In this document: positions 1-10,889 of the stretch, in pieces | How the letters are laid out: the number at the start of each line of letters is the position of its first letter | Position numbering within the stretch: position 1 is the stretch's first letter | From: Primula veris | Lineage: Eukaryota; Streptophyta; Magnoliopsida; Ericales; Primulaceae | Direction: 5' to 3' | Assembly: GCA_963682055.1 (NCBI GenBank) | Contig: OY821743.1 | Coordinates: 14,109,566-14,173,565 of the forward strand | DNA length: 64,000 bases | The notes under the pieces: model-generated | Database searches by the model: none | The model's input: the letters and a program-made list of their open reading frames with translations, nothing else | What the model was told of the DNA's origin: nothing | Position numbers and translations under genes: made by a program

Positions 1-2399
1 CTTCAAGTCCCTATGCTGCAAAGAAAAAACACGAAAAAGCGAAACAACAAAAAGTGTAAGCAAGGAAGTAGCACAACCATTATAAACAAGGCTTACTAAA
101 ACAATATATGTACACACACACACACACCATAAGAATCCCTCAGTCTAAGATGCTAATAAGTAGCAAAATAAGTCACATAATTTTTTTAGTACCCAGCATC
201 TTATCTCAAAAATTGCTAAAATTGTTACTACATACAAGTAAAAAGGATAGATACAGAAGGCAAACTCATTATCCAAGTTCATGGATACAAATAAAAATGT
301 CAGGAGGGACGAAATTTAATATCTAACTAGTGGGGTATATACAAACTCCAAAAGAAATAGAATAAAGAGTTTCCAGGTAAAGTTTATAATTTTGTACACC
401 AAATGACATTCATCTATGTGGTAGAATACGATAAGAGAAAATGCTACTTCCCTTAAACACCACAGTGAAAAAGAGAAAAAGAAACAAATTTATGTTTTGT
501 AAGCAACCAGCACTGCCGTTATCCAACAATAGGTATCTAGCCTATAAGTGTACATACATCTATAAGACTCCCTTCCCAAAAGATACCAATGGGCAAAATC
601 CCAGCAAACGCGAAACAAGACAGACTACGAACTTCTTGAACTCATGAACGAGGTGTATGATCCAGATTAATATTTAAACAGGAACAGAAGGATATCCAAA
701 AAGTGACAAAGTTTATAGACTTATAAATAAAAACCAAGAATTTGCAAGGCAAGTTTAAATTGATTTACATCACTATGTGCACTTTTAATTCTCCACTTCT
801 GCCTAAACAAGATTGGAGGCGTCATCGACTAATAACTCTTATTCTACTTTTTCTCCTATTCAATACAGGTATCCCTTTAATTTATATTGTTCACTATATT
901 TCTCAAAACATTACCATGTGTATTTGCCTCATGTAAAAAAACAAACCAGATTATGTATATTGTTTCGTGTTACAAGCATGTTTCCAGTTTTTTTTTTCCA
1001 TAGATAACAACTTTCCAATACTGAAATCAAATCGTATCACCTGTTGACAGCATAACCTAAACGCATACCGAAGTAAACTCTTAATAAACAAATAAAAATA
1101 AACATGCAACAAGTTAAATTGATACTAAAACAGAATCGTAGAAAAAAACTCATAAAGAGTATTATTTGGAGACCACGTCGACTAAAAGGGGATCAAAGGG
1201 TTCCACGCTTAACCCCATAGGAATCGAATCCACAACCTCTTATTTAAGAGTGTGAGCTCTAGCACTAGGCTAGCCCTAGTGGTTCATTGCCCTATGATTA
1301 TTTTTCTAATTCTCCTCCTCTCCAGTGGAGGTTTCCTTCCAACTTTTCATATTCTCTATTTTTGTAACACAGTTAACATATGTCTCTACCTCATTTAGAA
1401 AAAAAACTACCATAAAATTTACAATTTAAGTGTTTTTGTGTGTAAACACCTGCCCGTTTTTATTTGTTCCCAGACAAATATTAGAATCTGTTGACTGCAC
1501 AACCTAAGAGCATACAAAAGTAAAACCTGAATAAATAAATTATAAACACAAGAAGTTAAATTGATACCCAAACAAAACAATGAAAGTAAACTAGTACCCA
1601 CAAAAAAATTCAAATGAAAAAATCCCTCTTTCCCTTTTGTATGTCCAGCATTCTTAACCGGGATGTTCCCATTTGCTTCTCCACTTTCCAAAAAAAGTAA
1701 GTAATGGACTTTTTGTTACTTTACGCTTAGGTTTTAAGCATGTAAAGGGAAACCAAGTTGGTTAATTCGATCAAGAATGAGATCACGGGAAGGTTTTAAG
1801 CATGTAAATGGAAACCAACATTGGTTAATTTGATCAAGAATAAGATCACGGGAAACACAATGGTCGTGCAATAAACTTTTAGTTTTTTTCACGTCAAAAA
1901 GCTCAACATCTAAGACAATATATGAGCAAACAAATGCCAGAAAACTAAGCTCAAACCACCCATAAACTTTGTTCCCGACTGTTTTTCTTGTATAAGTATT
2001 TCCCCAGTTCTCATTTGTGGATAACAACTAATCAAAACAAATACTAAAAACTATGAAACATTGATGGCAAAACCTAGGGCCACAGGAGTCGAACATGAAT
2101 AAATAAAAATGAGCAATTACACAACAATTTAAATTAATATAAGAAAAAAACCACGGTGGTAAACTCGTATGGAAAAAAAAAGGGGGATACATGTAACGCA
2201 CTTTGAGGATGAGATACGGATTGAACCAGACTTGGTTGATGTGAGGAAGAATACGATCAAGGGCAGCAGGCATCCTCAAATAGAAGAGAGTGTTGGCTGC
2301 CAAAAGGCCAGCTGTCACTGGCGGTTTCCTTTCAAGCCCATAATATTCGTTCATCACTTGAAATGCAAGCAAAGGTAACAACCCCCTTCCTCTCGCCAT
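1..2399 (-). CDS. RBL14: Rhomboid-like protein, RBL14 type (5' part; exon 1 and start of exon 2)
   Basis: Only the 5' end lies in the window. Exon 1 (2202-2399) encodes 66 residues from ATG at 2399; it contains the conserved block KPPVTAGLLAANTLFYLR (about residues 25-42) and ends in LILK, the N-terminus I recognise from plant RBL14-type rhomboids. The donor GTGCGT follows directly. Exon 2 starts at 15 after a T-rich acceptor and reads HRDLK to the window edge, continuing the family sequence. Family knowledge: these are intramembrane rhomboid-like proteins, RBL14 being predicted mitochondrial and carrying a C-terminal zinc finger; the catalytic Ser/His region would lie beyond the window, so activity cannot be judged. 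Intron 1 (16-2201) is long, repeat-built and contains a SINE. The RBL14 assignment within the rhomboid family is from memory of homologues. Confidence 0.8.
940..2160. repeat. Diverged local tandem duplications inside rhomboid intron 1
   Basis: Three related stretches begin near 1005, 1465 and 2020. Each runs through similar text (a TTGA(C/T)GGCA or TTGACAGCA motif, AACCTA, then AATAAATAAA and AGTTAAATTGATA-like strings). Between copies two and three, a unit of about 62-66 bp is itself tandemly doubled (1736-1860), sharing GGTTAATT and GATCAAGAAT. On the minus strand this doubled unit resembles part of exon 1 (the DRILPHINQVWF coding stretch), so pieces of the coding exon appear to have been copied into the intron. 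Confidence 0.6.
1140..1292 (-). mobile_element. tRNA-derived SINE in rhomboid intron 1
   Basis: Read on the minus strand there is a pol III A box-like string (GGCTAGCCTAGTGCTAG, about 1261-1277) and a B box GATTCGATTCC (1220-1230), roughly 40 nt apart, as in tRNA-derived SINE heads. Downstream sequence continues to a T run at about 1143-1149. It is not a complete tRNA because the acceptor stem does not pair convincingly. Boundaries are approximate and I did not find a clear target duplication. Confidence 0.55.
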
Positions 2400-5300
2400 T
2401 TCTGTATTTTTATTATAAATTCCCTGTCCAAAACCATCTCAACATTTTTTAACATAAGGAGAAAGCAATTATTACTGTTTTGTACACCATTGAATCACAT
2501 TCTCAATGTGAACCTACAACACATGTAATTAGTAAACTAACCCAAAGTTGATTGTTTAATGAGTACACTCCCGTTAATTTTAACATATTGATTAGTCTAC
2601 CATACTCATTCACCAAATGAAGTGCAAGAAAAGAAGCAACCTACTTCCTATCTCCCATTGCGCTTTTTTTTAATTTATTAATTCCTATGTTACAGAAACT
2701 ATCTCGCTACGTTAAGAATAATGAGGACAAACATTGATTAAAAAATGAAAAAAATGAAAATTTGCTCAATGATAGTGCAGGAAAACCTAATTTATATAAT
2801 TTTAAACTTTTTACAAATTTTCATCAACTAAAAAAAATCCAAATATTAAGCTGATCGATTTGAGTTTTCAAGTTCAAATTTTGTTGCAATTGCAGTAGTA
2901 GATTTTTACACGAACAGATGTTGGGTCAATCCAGCTTAAAGTATCTAGCTTATTTAGGACGGAAAAGCAAACCAAAAATAGCAGGGAGCCAAATCCACAA
3001 CTTTAAGACAAACCAAAACAAAAGCCAAACTAAAATCTACAGTCTACTAAGAAAAAAAGAAAAAGAATAAACCATCCAAATTTAGAAAGCTGCAACCAAA
3101 CAAGTAAAGCGCCCACCCTTGCTAAATTTTATGTTCCACAACCATTTCATCCTTGTAGGCATAATGAGGATAAACTATTGATTTCAAGTGAGAAATCTAA
3201 AAGCTTGCAAGTATCTGATTCTAACTATAAGTTTGAGCCCGGGGGGATAAAGGGAAAGGCGGAAGTTAAGAACTATTAGTTAACATAAAAGGCTAAACTA
3301 TCATCCAATAGTTCCCAGTAAATAGCTATAAGTTAAAAGCCCCAATATTATACTAAAAAACATAATGACTCAACGACAAATTTTCTCTTTCATGTTGGCA
3401 ATAATTTTGTCCCTCTTTATTTGGGGCTAAGAAAACAATGCTCGACCGATGGGAGTAAAAACTTCGAGCTTTTCTTGTCCACAGGTTAATTAGAGTTTAC
3501 AGGCAAACCAATAGAAAACTAAACTCAAATCCTAAAGAATTCAATAGTTTTTATTAACTATTTCTTGTTAGAAGTGAAAACTTATATACTTCACTTATTC
3601 TCACAAACTCATCAAGAAAAATTTTATGAACAACAGGACTGGCATTTATCAGGGAACGGAACCAGGAACTTTAAAGGAGAGGGGCTGAAACGCTAATCTT
3701 TGGAGATTTTAATCCAAATGCATTGAAAAAATTTACCTTTTCATCAATTTTTATCAAAATAAGGGGGACTACCCCAACCGTCTCCACCTACTTCCAGTAA
3801 CATGAAATAAAATATACATAAAAAAAGTATAAAAACTCTTTCAACCTAGATAGAAGTTCTCTTAATCCTAAAGAAAAAAAAAAGGTACAAACTTTTATGT
3901 ATAATCAGTTAACACAAATCAAACATAAAAACATATAATACACGAAATTTAAATAAGAGAATGGAAATAAATAAAAAAAAATTAATCTGTCAATCTTGGT
4001 TACTCCAAAGTATAATAAAAAGAATTTACTCTCAAATAAGGGAAGTATAATATAACATTATAACCCATAAAACATAACTATAATCTAAGATATTTTCAAC
4101 AACAAAAAAATCTAGTTCAAAAAAAATAAAAGTTAACCCATTATACAAAATAAAGATGAAAAGGAAAACAACCCCAACTATCACAAAAATCCCAGAAACA
4201 TTTTAACCCCATTACAGTATAATCAAATACTAGCACAAATATTTAAATGGACAAAAATTTGGTACCCAGAAAATGAAATGAAAAAAGTAGCAAGTCTTAT
4301 AGAGAGAGAAAAAAGAGTTCACCTATGATTTAGAGCTCGAAAATTGTTGTTTCCTTAACTAACTCCTCGTTATTGTTATTTAGAGATTATAATAAAATGG
4401 AAGCATTTTAAAACACTATTTTTATATTTTTATTCCAGCACCTTCTGCCACTTTCTTCTGACTTGCACATTTGGACACACAATGTCACGTAAGGTATATT
4501 ATAAATTTATAATTGCTTGTAAATTGTTTAATCTAATTTTTTTTAAAAAAATTAATCATATCATTTATTATTTAAATTATGTGACCAAATTTTGAAATTT
4601 ATATTTAGTAAAATCTGAAATGGAATTTTGCAAGTCAAATTTATACGTAATTTCACGCTTTAAAGACGGGAGGAAGTAAATATTGTTGGTGTTGCCACGT
4701 CATTTGACATCTGTTTGGTTAATTTGTGTCACGTGGTGATATGTCAGCAAAAATATGTTGATTGATCAATTATTATTAAATTAGTATGTAAATTGTTAAA
4801 TATCGTAGTTGTGTATATAAATTGTTAGCATACGATAGTTTGATATACAAAACATGAATTAATCCTATTATTTATAATAGATAGTTGAAAGATAAACCGT
4901 TTATACGAAAGATAATTATAATTGTATATATTATTTATAAGTAATCAATTAGGTTCGATTTCGTCCGGTTTGGTTTCAAAACCAAAAAAAGTCACAAGCA
5001 GAACAAAATCAATCGGTTTTTAAACCAGACCAATAACTTTATTCGATGTCTGATTTGTTCGGTTTGATTGAGTCATTTCACCTTGATCCGGTCAACTTTT
5101 AATAACCTTCTTACACAAAATGGACCAGACAAGGATTTGTTAGTCCCCTAAAAATAGTATTTATATTCTGATGGAACATTTAATATCCACTAACCTCAAC
5201 TTGAGTTAATTAAGTATTGATTCATATAAACAAAACTATTTAAATATTGGTCACTTTACAAAATTTAATTAAAAATTGATCAATTATTATTAAAACCTAA

Positions 5301-5690
5301 TTAGTAAAAAATTCATTCATTTCAGTGATTTACAAAAAGAAAAAGAAGAAAACCTGGGGTCTGTTAAATTCCATGTATTTTGTTTTACTAATAACATACA
5401 AAAGCTAAATTCCCATTTGGAATTGCATAAAAAATACTATTTATCTCAGAAAGGTCTGCAGAAAATTTTGGGAAAACGCCAAGGACTGCCAGCTTATTTA
5501 TTAAAAAAAAATATAAGGATTGGTCACACACCTAATTACCCAATAAAAAATGGAAAAAATAAGAAAAATAAAAAAAATAAAAAAAAGGGAAAAATCACAA
5601 AAAAATGAAAAAACCAAGAAAAAACAAAAAAAAAAATCCAAAATAAAAAAAAAATGAAAAAAAAAAGTTCGAAAAAGCCGGAAAGTCCAA
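2400..5690. other. AT-rich intergenic DNA upstream of the rhomboid gene
   Basis: No open frame here looks like a gene. The 2400-4400 part is the promoter side of the minus-strand rhomboid gene; I saw no convincing TATA box. Around 4940-5110 there is a GGTTTGGTTT/AAACC-rich stretch typical of plant dispersed repeats. From about 5560 the sequence becomes an A-rich tract leading into the satellite array. Confidence 0.5.
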
Positions 5691-5694
5691 AAAA

Positions 5695-6605
5695 TGTTTA
5701 AAACTTTAAAATAACTTTCAATTGTTTTTAAATGACTTAGACTATTTTAAAAATTATTCGAGCTGTTTTTTAAAATAACTCATACTGTTTTTAAAATGAC
5801 TCGGACTATTTATAAAATTACTTAAAATGACTCAGATTGTTTTCAAAATAACTTAAAATGGCTCAGGCTGTTTTAAAATGACTCAGATTGTTTTCAAAAT
5901 AACTCAGACAGTTTTTAGAACTATTCACATTGTTTCAAAATTACTCAGACTGTTTTTAAAATCACTGAAAATGACTCAAATTGTTTTTAAAATCGCTGAA
6001 AACGACTCAGATTATGTTTAAAATGACTTAAAACGAGTCACACTGTGTTTAAAATGACTTAAAACGACCCAGACTGTTATTAAAAATGACTTAAAACGAC
6101 TCAGTCTATTTTTAAAATGACTCATACTATTTTTAAAACGACTCAGACTGTTTTTTAAAATTACTCAAACTGTTTTTAAAATGATTGAAAACGACTCAGA
6201 TTGTTTTAAAAATGACTTAGAGTGTTTTTAAAATGACTTAAAATAACTTAAACTGTTTTTAAAATGACTTAAAACGACTCAATTTGTTTTTAAAATGACT
6301 CGGGTTGTTTTTAAAATGACTTAAAACGACTCAGACTATTTTAAAAAAGACTTAAAACGAATCAGACTATTTTTAAAATGACTCAGATTGTTTTTAAAAT
6401 GAATTAAAACTACTCAGTTTGTTTTTAAAATGACTCACACTGTTTTTAAAATTACTCAGACTATTTTTATAATGACTTAAAACGATTCAGTCTGTTTTAA
6501 AAATGACTTAAAACGACTCAAATTGTTTTTAAAATAACTCAGTCTATTTTTAAAATGACTTGAAATGACTCAGACTGTTTTTAAAATGAATTAAAATGAC
6601 TGATC
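5695..6605. repeat. ~20-21 bp satellite array (TTTTTAAAATGACTCAGACTG type)
   Basis: Dozens of tandem copies of a unit built from TTTTAAAATGACT plus CAGACTG or TAAAACGACT. Neighbouring units often pair into a ~40-bp higher-order unit (GACTTAAAACGACTCAGACTG). Copies are imperfect, with point changes and small deletions. The same repeat reappears at 12953-13090. Confidence 0.9.
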
Positions 6606-6855
6606 AAGTGCGACATCAATTAGTTAGTTCGGGTTTTTATGATAAAAAAGAAAATAAGAGTCTGGATTCTTCATAATTTAATCAAATCCTATACGTTGGT
6701 GATTCTAATCTCATAGATCTTGCCGTTCTCCACGAGAATTCAGATTTATTGACAAAGAGGTGAAGAAATCGATTCACCATTTTACTCCAATGGATTCATC
6801 AAGAACGAGAGAATGAACGTAGCCACCATTTAGGTATTTTGATTGAAATACATAT

Positions 6856-7147
6856 TGTAACGACCCGGCTCAAACGGACCGAACCGCTACGCCCGTATCA
6901 ACAATATTGTCCGCTTTGGCACAACTTCCCAGGGGGGTCACCCATCCTGGTACTACTCACAGTTAAGCACGCTTAACTGCGGAGTTCCGTCCTCGCTGTT
7001 GTGCCGCACGGCTTTAAAAGGCCTTGTTGATAGGAAATGGATCTTTAAGCTCATATACCACACGAGTACTCTCATATCTGGGCGATGTGAGACTGACGCA
7101 CAACACCGCACCACAGAATTTCCTTCCTGGAAATCTGGGTCGTCACA
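6856..7147 (-). repeat. Cassandra LTR 1 (inverted)
   Basis: 292 bp, running TGTAACGACCC to GGGTCGTCACA on the plus strand, the reverse of the other five LTRs. Its 5S-like block is at about 6926-6990 on the minus strand. It faces LTR 2 head to head, forming a palindrome of nearly 580 bp. Confidence 0.9.
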
Positions 7148-7151
7148 ATCT

Positions 7152-7431
7152 AGATTTCCATGAAGGAAATTCTGTGGTACGGTGTTGTGCGTCAGTCCCA
7201 CATCGCCCAGATATGAGAGTACCCGTGTGGTATATGAGCTTAAAGATCCATTTCCTATCAACAAGGCCTTTTAAAGCCGTGCGGCACAACAGCGAGGACG
7301 GAACTCCGCAGTTAAGCGTGCTTAACTGTGAGTAGTACCAGGATGGGTGACTCCCCTGGGAAGTTGTGCCAAAGCGGACAATATTGTTGATACGGGCGTG
7401 GCGGTTCGGTCCATGGGACCGGGTCGTTACA
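7152..7431 (+). repeat. Cassandra LTR 2 (lacks about 11 bp at its 5' end)
   Basis: Starts inside the LTR at AGATTTCC, without the usual TGTGACGACCC, and ends in GGGTCGTTACA. The 5S-like block is at 7300-7367. The four bases ATCT separate it from the inverted LTR. Confidence 0.9.
7300..7367 (+). promoter_or_regulatory. 5S rRNA-derived pol III promoter block in a Cassandra LTR
   Basis: The stretch from GAACTCCGCAGTTAAGCGTG to GGATGGGTGAC and TGGGAAGT closely matches the internal promoter half of plant 5S rRNA (A box, intermediate element and C box). Matching blocks occur in all the other LTRs of the cluster (for example near 7700, 8104, 8398 and 8795). The 5' third of 5S rRNA is absent, so these are not 5S rRNA genes. 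Confidence 0.88.
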
Positions 7432-7541
7432 GGTGGTATCAGAGCCTCTATCTGGCCGGAAATGTGGGGACTAGCACGTGTGTGTGGACCTCTGAAGGAC
7501 GGCGTGCCCGACGAGGACGTCGTGCCTAAAGGGAGGGTGAT

Positions 7542-7832
7542 TGTGACGACCCAGATTTTCAGGAAGGAGATTTTGTGGTACGGTGTTGTGCGTCAGTCCC
7601 ACATCGCCCAGATACGAGAGTACCCGTGTGGTATATGAGCTTAAAGATCCATTTCCTATTAACAAGGCCTTTTAAAGCCGTGCGGCACAATAGCGAGGAC
7701 GGAACTCCACAGTTAAGCGTGCTTAACCTGGAGTAGTACCAGGATGGGTGACCCCCCTGGGAAGTTGTGCCAAAGCGGACAATATTGTTGATACGGGCGT
7801 GGCGGTGCGGTCCGTAGGGCCGGATCGTTACA
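7542..7832 (+). repeat. Cassandra LTR 3
   Basis: 291 bp, beginning TGTGACGACCC and ending GGATCGTTACA. It follows internal region 7432-7541 and is followed by a primer-binding site. Confidence 0.9.
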
Positions 7833-7942
7833 GATGGTATCAGAGCCTCTATCTGGCCGGAAATGTGGGGACTAGCACGTGTGTGTGAGCTCCTGAAGGA
7901 CGACGTGCCCGACGAGGACGTCATGCCTAAAGGAAGGGTGAA

Positions 7943-8233
7943 TGTGACGACCCAGATTTCCAGGAAGGAAATTCTGTGGTACGGTGTTGTGCGTCAGTCC
8001 CACATCGCCCAGATATGAGAGTACTCGTGTGGTATATGAGCTTAAAGATCCATTTCCTATCAACAAGGCCTTTTAAAGCCGTGCGGCACAATAGCGATGA
8101 CGGAACTCCACAGTTAAGCGTGCTTAACTTGGAGTAGTACCAGGATGGGTGACCACCCTGGGAAGTTGTGCCAAAACGGACAATATTGTTGATACGGGCG
8201 TGACGGTTCGGTCCGTAGGGCCGGATCGTTACA
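7943..8233 (+). repeat. Cassandra LTR 4
   Basis: 291 bp, TGTGACGACCC to GGATCGTTACA. It is separated from the next LTR only by GAAT, with no internal region between them. Confidence 0.9.
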
Positions 8234-8237
8234 GAAT

Positions 8238-8529
8238 TGTGACGACCCAGATTTCCAGGAAGGAAATTCTGTGGTTCGGTGTTGTGCGTCAGTCTCACAT
8301 CGCCCAGATATGAGAGTACCCGTGTGGTATATGAGCTTAAAGATCCATTTCCTATCAACAAGGCCTTTTAAAGCCGTGCGGCACAACAGCGAGGACGGAA
8401 CTCCACAGTTAAGCGTGCTTAGCTTGGAGTAGTACCAGGATGGGTGACCCCCCTGGAAAGTTGTGCAAAAGCGGACAATATTGTTGATACGGACGTGGCG
8501 GTTCGGTCCGTTTGGGCCGGGTCGTTACA
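8238..8529 (+). repeat. Cassandra LTR 5
   Basis: 292 bp, TGTGACGACCC to GGGTCGTTACA, followed by GA and the primer-binding site TGGTATCAGAGCC. Confidence 0.9.
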
Positions 8530-8633
8530 GATGGTATCAGAGCCTCTATCTGGCCGGAAATGTGGGGACTAGCACGTGTGTTCCTGAAGGACGACGTGTC
8601 CGACGAGGACGTCGTGCCTAAAGGGAGGGTGAT

Positions 8634-8924
8634 TGTGACGATCCAGATTTCCAGGAAGGAAATTCTGTGGTGCGGTGTTGTGCGTCAGTCTCACATCGCC
8701 CAGATATGAGAGTACTCGTGTGGTATATGAGCTTAAAGATGCATTTCCTATCAACAAGGCCTTTTAAAGCCGTGCGGCACAACAGCGAGGACGGAACTCC
8801 GCAGTTAAGCGTGCTTAACTGTGAGTAGTACCAGGATGGGTGACCCCCCTGGGAAGTTGTGCCAAAGCGGACAATATTGTTGATACGGGTATGGCGGTTC
8901 GGTCTATGAGACCGGGTCGTTACA
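8634..8924 (+). repeat. Cassandra LTR 6 (outer right)
   Basis: 291 bp, TGTGACGATCC to GGGTCGTTACA, abutting the right-hand CATAT target duplication. Because LTR 1 is inverted, both outer ends of the cluster are U5 (3') LTR ends. Confidence 0.9.
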
Positions 8925-9129
8925 CATATAAATGGTATTTTCCGTAGAAATAGTATTTTTGCTTCTTTCAATAATTCTCAATACAGCCGAAAGAGTTTGG
9001 AAATTACTAAATATACGACTGTAGAAGGACATTCAATGGTAAGAAAAAGTCATATTGTTTTAAAAATGATTTAAAATAACAGAGAATGTGGTTTAATGTA
9101 ACACTTTTTAAAAAGTATATAAACCATTG

Positions 9130-10884
9130 TTGCTGTTTTTTTACCCGTCGGTCTATTTTACCCTCTCTTTCAAATTCCTATCTCACTCTCTCCGTAGCCA
9201 TCAATGGAGATCTCCGATGATCATACTCTTCCGACGACCCTGTTCCGCCGTAATACTCTCTCTCCGCCTGTGTTTAGCGGAGGCAATGGAGGCCTAGCTT
9301 CGCCAGATCTGAAAACAACCTAACAATCTCTCTCCGTTCTCTCTCTTCGACGATCGCTCTCCGTCAATGATCTGACCTAATCTACCACCGTCGTTGATCC
9401 TGTCTCAAGTGAGCTTCTCCGACGATATTTTTTGTTTAGCGTATTGGAGGATTTCATAGCTCAGCAATTATAGTCGCCATCATCGTGAGTAAAATCAATT
9501 GATGAAATTTAGGGTTTTATAGTCTTTAATTTCAAATTTAACTGGATACTAATTTCGTTTATTTAATTAGATTTTGATTTCGGATTTGTGATTTGAGAGT
9601 ATAAAACTATAATTGATTTGTTAGAATCGTTTTGTCTTTAAATGAGTTGTAAGACACCTATGGGTTTGTTAAGATGGGTTGATAAACTAGAAAAACTAGA
9701 GAAACATGTTATGTCATTGTTATTTTAGTATTCAGAATCGAAAATAAGTTTCTTAAAGGTTTAATGCTTGTTAAGATTTGAATTGGGTTTTTAGAAACGA
9801 TGAGATCGTTAGTAGTTTCGGGTGCTGTTCCTTTTTGGTGATTCTAAATTCGAGCTTTTTTGTGTTTTTGGTATTTCTATATATTGTAATGAGCTACATG
9901 ACACAGTTTGTTACATATTTTTATGATTCAAATAGAGTTACAGAACAATGTTGCTTTTAGTTAGCACCAATACTCAGGTTACTTGCTTATGAAAATTTCT
10001 TATTGTCAATAGTTATTAGTTATACATTATTGAGTAGTTAACGTAATGGTTTTTACAACAGTAGATAGAGTTATCAACTGATCACCCTTTTGATTTTGGA
10101 TCAATTATTATTTTAAGCAAAGTTGATTATGGGTTTTGATTAAGTGTTGTGTTAATGCAACTAGAATTTAGAAAAAAAAAAATACTAAGTAGAATATAGC
10201 TTTACGATTTGTTTGGCTGCCAGAAAGAAAATAAACCACCAACTTATAAGTTGCATTCATTTCCGGAAAAAAAGAGCTACAAATTTTGAGCTAGAGTTAA
10301 TCTACTTTAGTTTTTCTTTCTGAATGTTAATGCACACTGATTGTAGAATAAACACATTTTGATCGTTTCAGTTTTTTTATTTTCTCAGATATTAGCAATG
10401 TTGGATATAAGCATGAGAAATATGGAGCATATAACTAATGTCGTGGAGTTTGAGGCTATTGTAAAGAAAAATTTACCAAAAATGGTCTATGACTATTTTG
10501 CATATGGTGCAGAGGACTCTCCAGGAGAACCGAAATGCATTTGCAAGGATCTTGTAAACTTCTAACCTTATAATTACATTTTTCCTAAATATTTAAATGT
10601 ATATCGATATTATCTTTGGTCTTTCTGCTTTGGTTGATGGCATTGGCAGTCCATAATACATCTATTCATGGATTGTACTGTACGAGTTTATGTTCGGATG
10701 ATTGTTTCAAATATTAAAAATTTGTTTCAACTGTCAACTGTTCATTTGGTGTTTATTTCGATCTCATGTACTTATTGATGTGAGCAACATAGACTTGACG
10801 ACAACTGTTTTGGGTTTCAAGCTATCAATGCCCATTATGCTTGCTCCATCTGCTATTCATAAATTGGCACACCATGAAGCTTGA
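9130..10884 (+). pseudogene. Glycolate oxidase / 2-hydroxyacid oxidase-like gene fragment
   Basis: A pyrimidine-rich leader (about 9130-9484) ends at a GTGAGT donor and is followed by a likely 5'UTR intron to 10388. Coding exon 1 (ATG at 10422, to 10553) encodes the FMN-dependent 2-hydroxyacid oxidase N-terminus, with [10 protein letters not shown](Y)GAED. It then loses about three codons and shifts frame before the ENRNAFAR block. The second exon (about 10756-10881) encodes [16 protein letters not shown] and [12 protein letters not shown], but the expected AG acceptor before it is missing and it stops at TGA 10882 just after a HPEG-like site. The catalytic C-terminal two-thirds is absent. 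The family works in peroxisomal photorespiration or 2-hydroxy acid oxidation; this copy cannot make an active enzyme. The retained intron positions argue for a broken DNA copy, not a processed one. Confidence 0.82.
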
Positions 10885-10889
10885 AACTC

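Larger units (their letters stand above)
6856..8924. mobile_element. Composite Cassandra-type TRIM cluster (six LTRs, one inverted)
   Basis: Six LTR copies of about 280-292 bp are joined: one inverted (6856-7147), then five direct (about 7152-7431, 7542-7832, 7943-8233, 8238-8529, 8634-8924). Each LTR contains a 5S rRNA-like segment, the hallmark of Cassandra TRIMs. Three short internal regions (7432-7541, 7833-7942, 8530-8633) start with the primer-binding site TGGTATCAGAGCC, complementary to initiator Met-tRNA, and end in a purine-rich tract with AAAGG(G/A)AGGGTGA. No protein is encoded. The whole cluster is flanked by a perfect 5-bp direct repeat, CATAT (6851-6855 and 8925-8929), so it looks like one integration event or one later expanded within its target duplication. 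Confidence 0.92.

Noticed and set aside
5417..5608. Lysine/asparagine-rich open frame
   Set aside because: It is the translation of an A-rich low-complexity tract.
5695..6605. CRISPR-like array
   Set aside because: Units are directly tandem without unique spacers, and this is plant nuclear DNA; it is a satellite.
6953..7924. Many overlapping open frames with the common start MLIGNGSLSSYTTRVLS on both strands
   Set aside because: They are translations of the Cassandra LTR repeats and recur because the LTR recurs; Cassandra encodes no protein.
7300..8860. 5S ribosomal RNA genes
   Set aside because: Only the 3' promoter-bearing portion of 5S rRNA is present, embedded in LTRs with primer-binding sites; the full 120-nt gene is absent.
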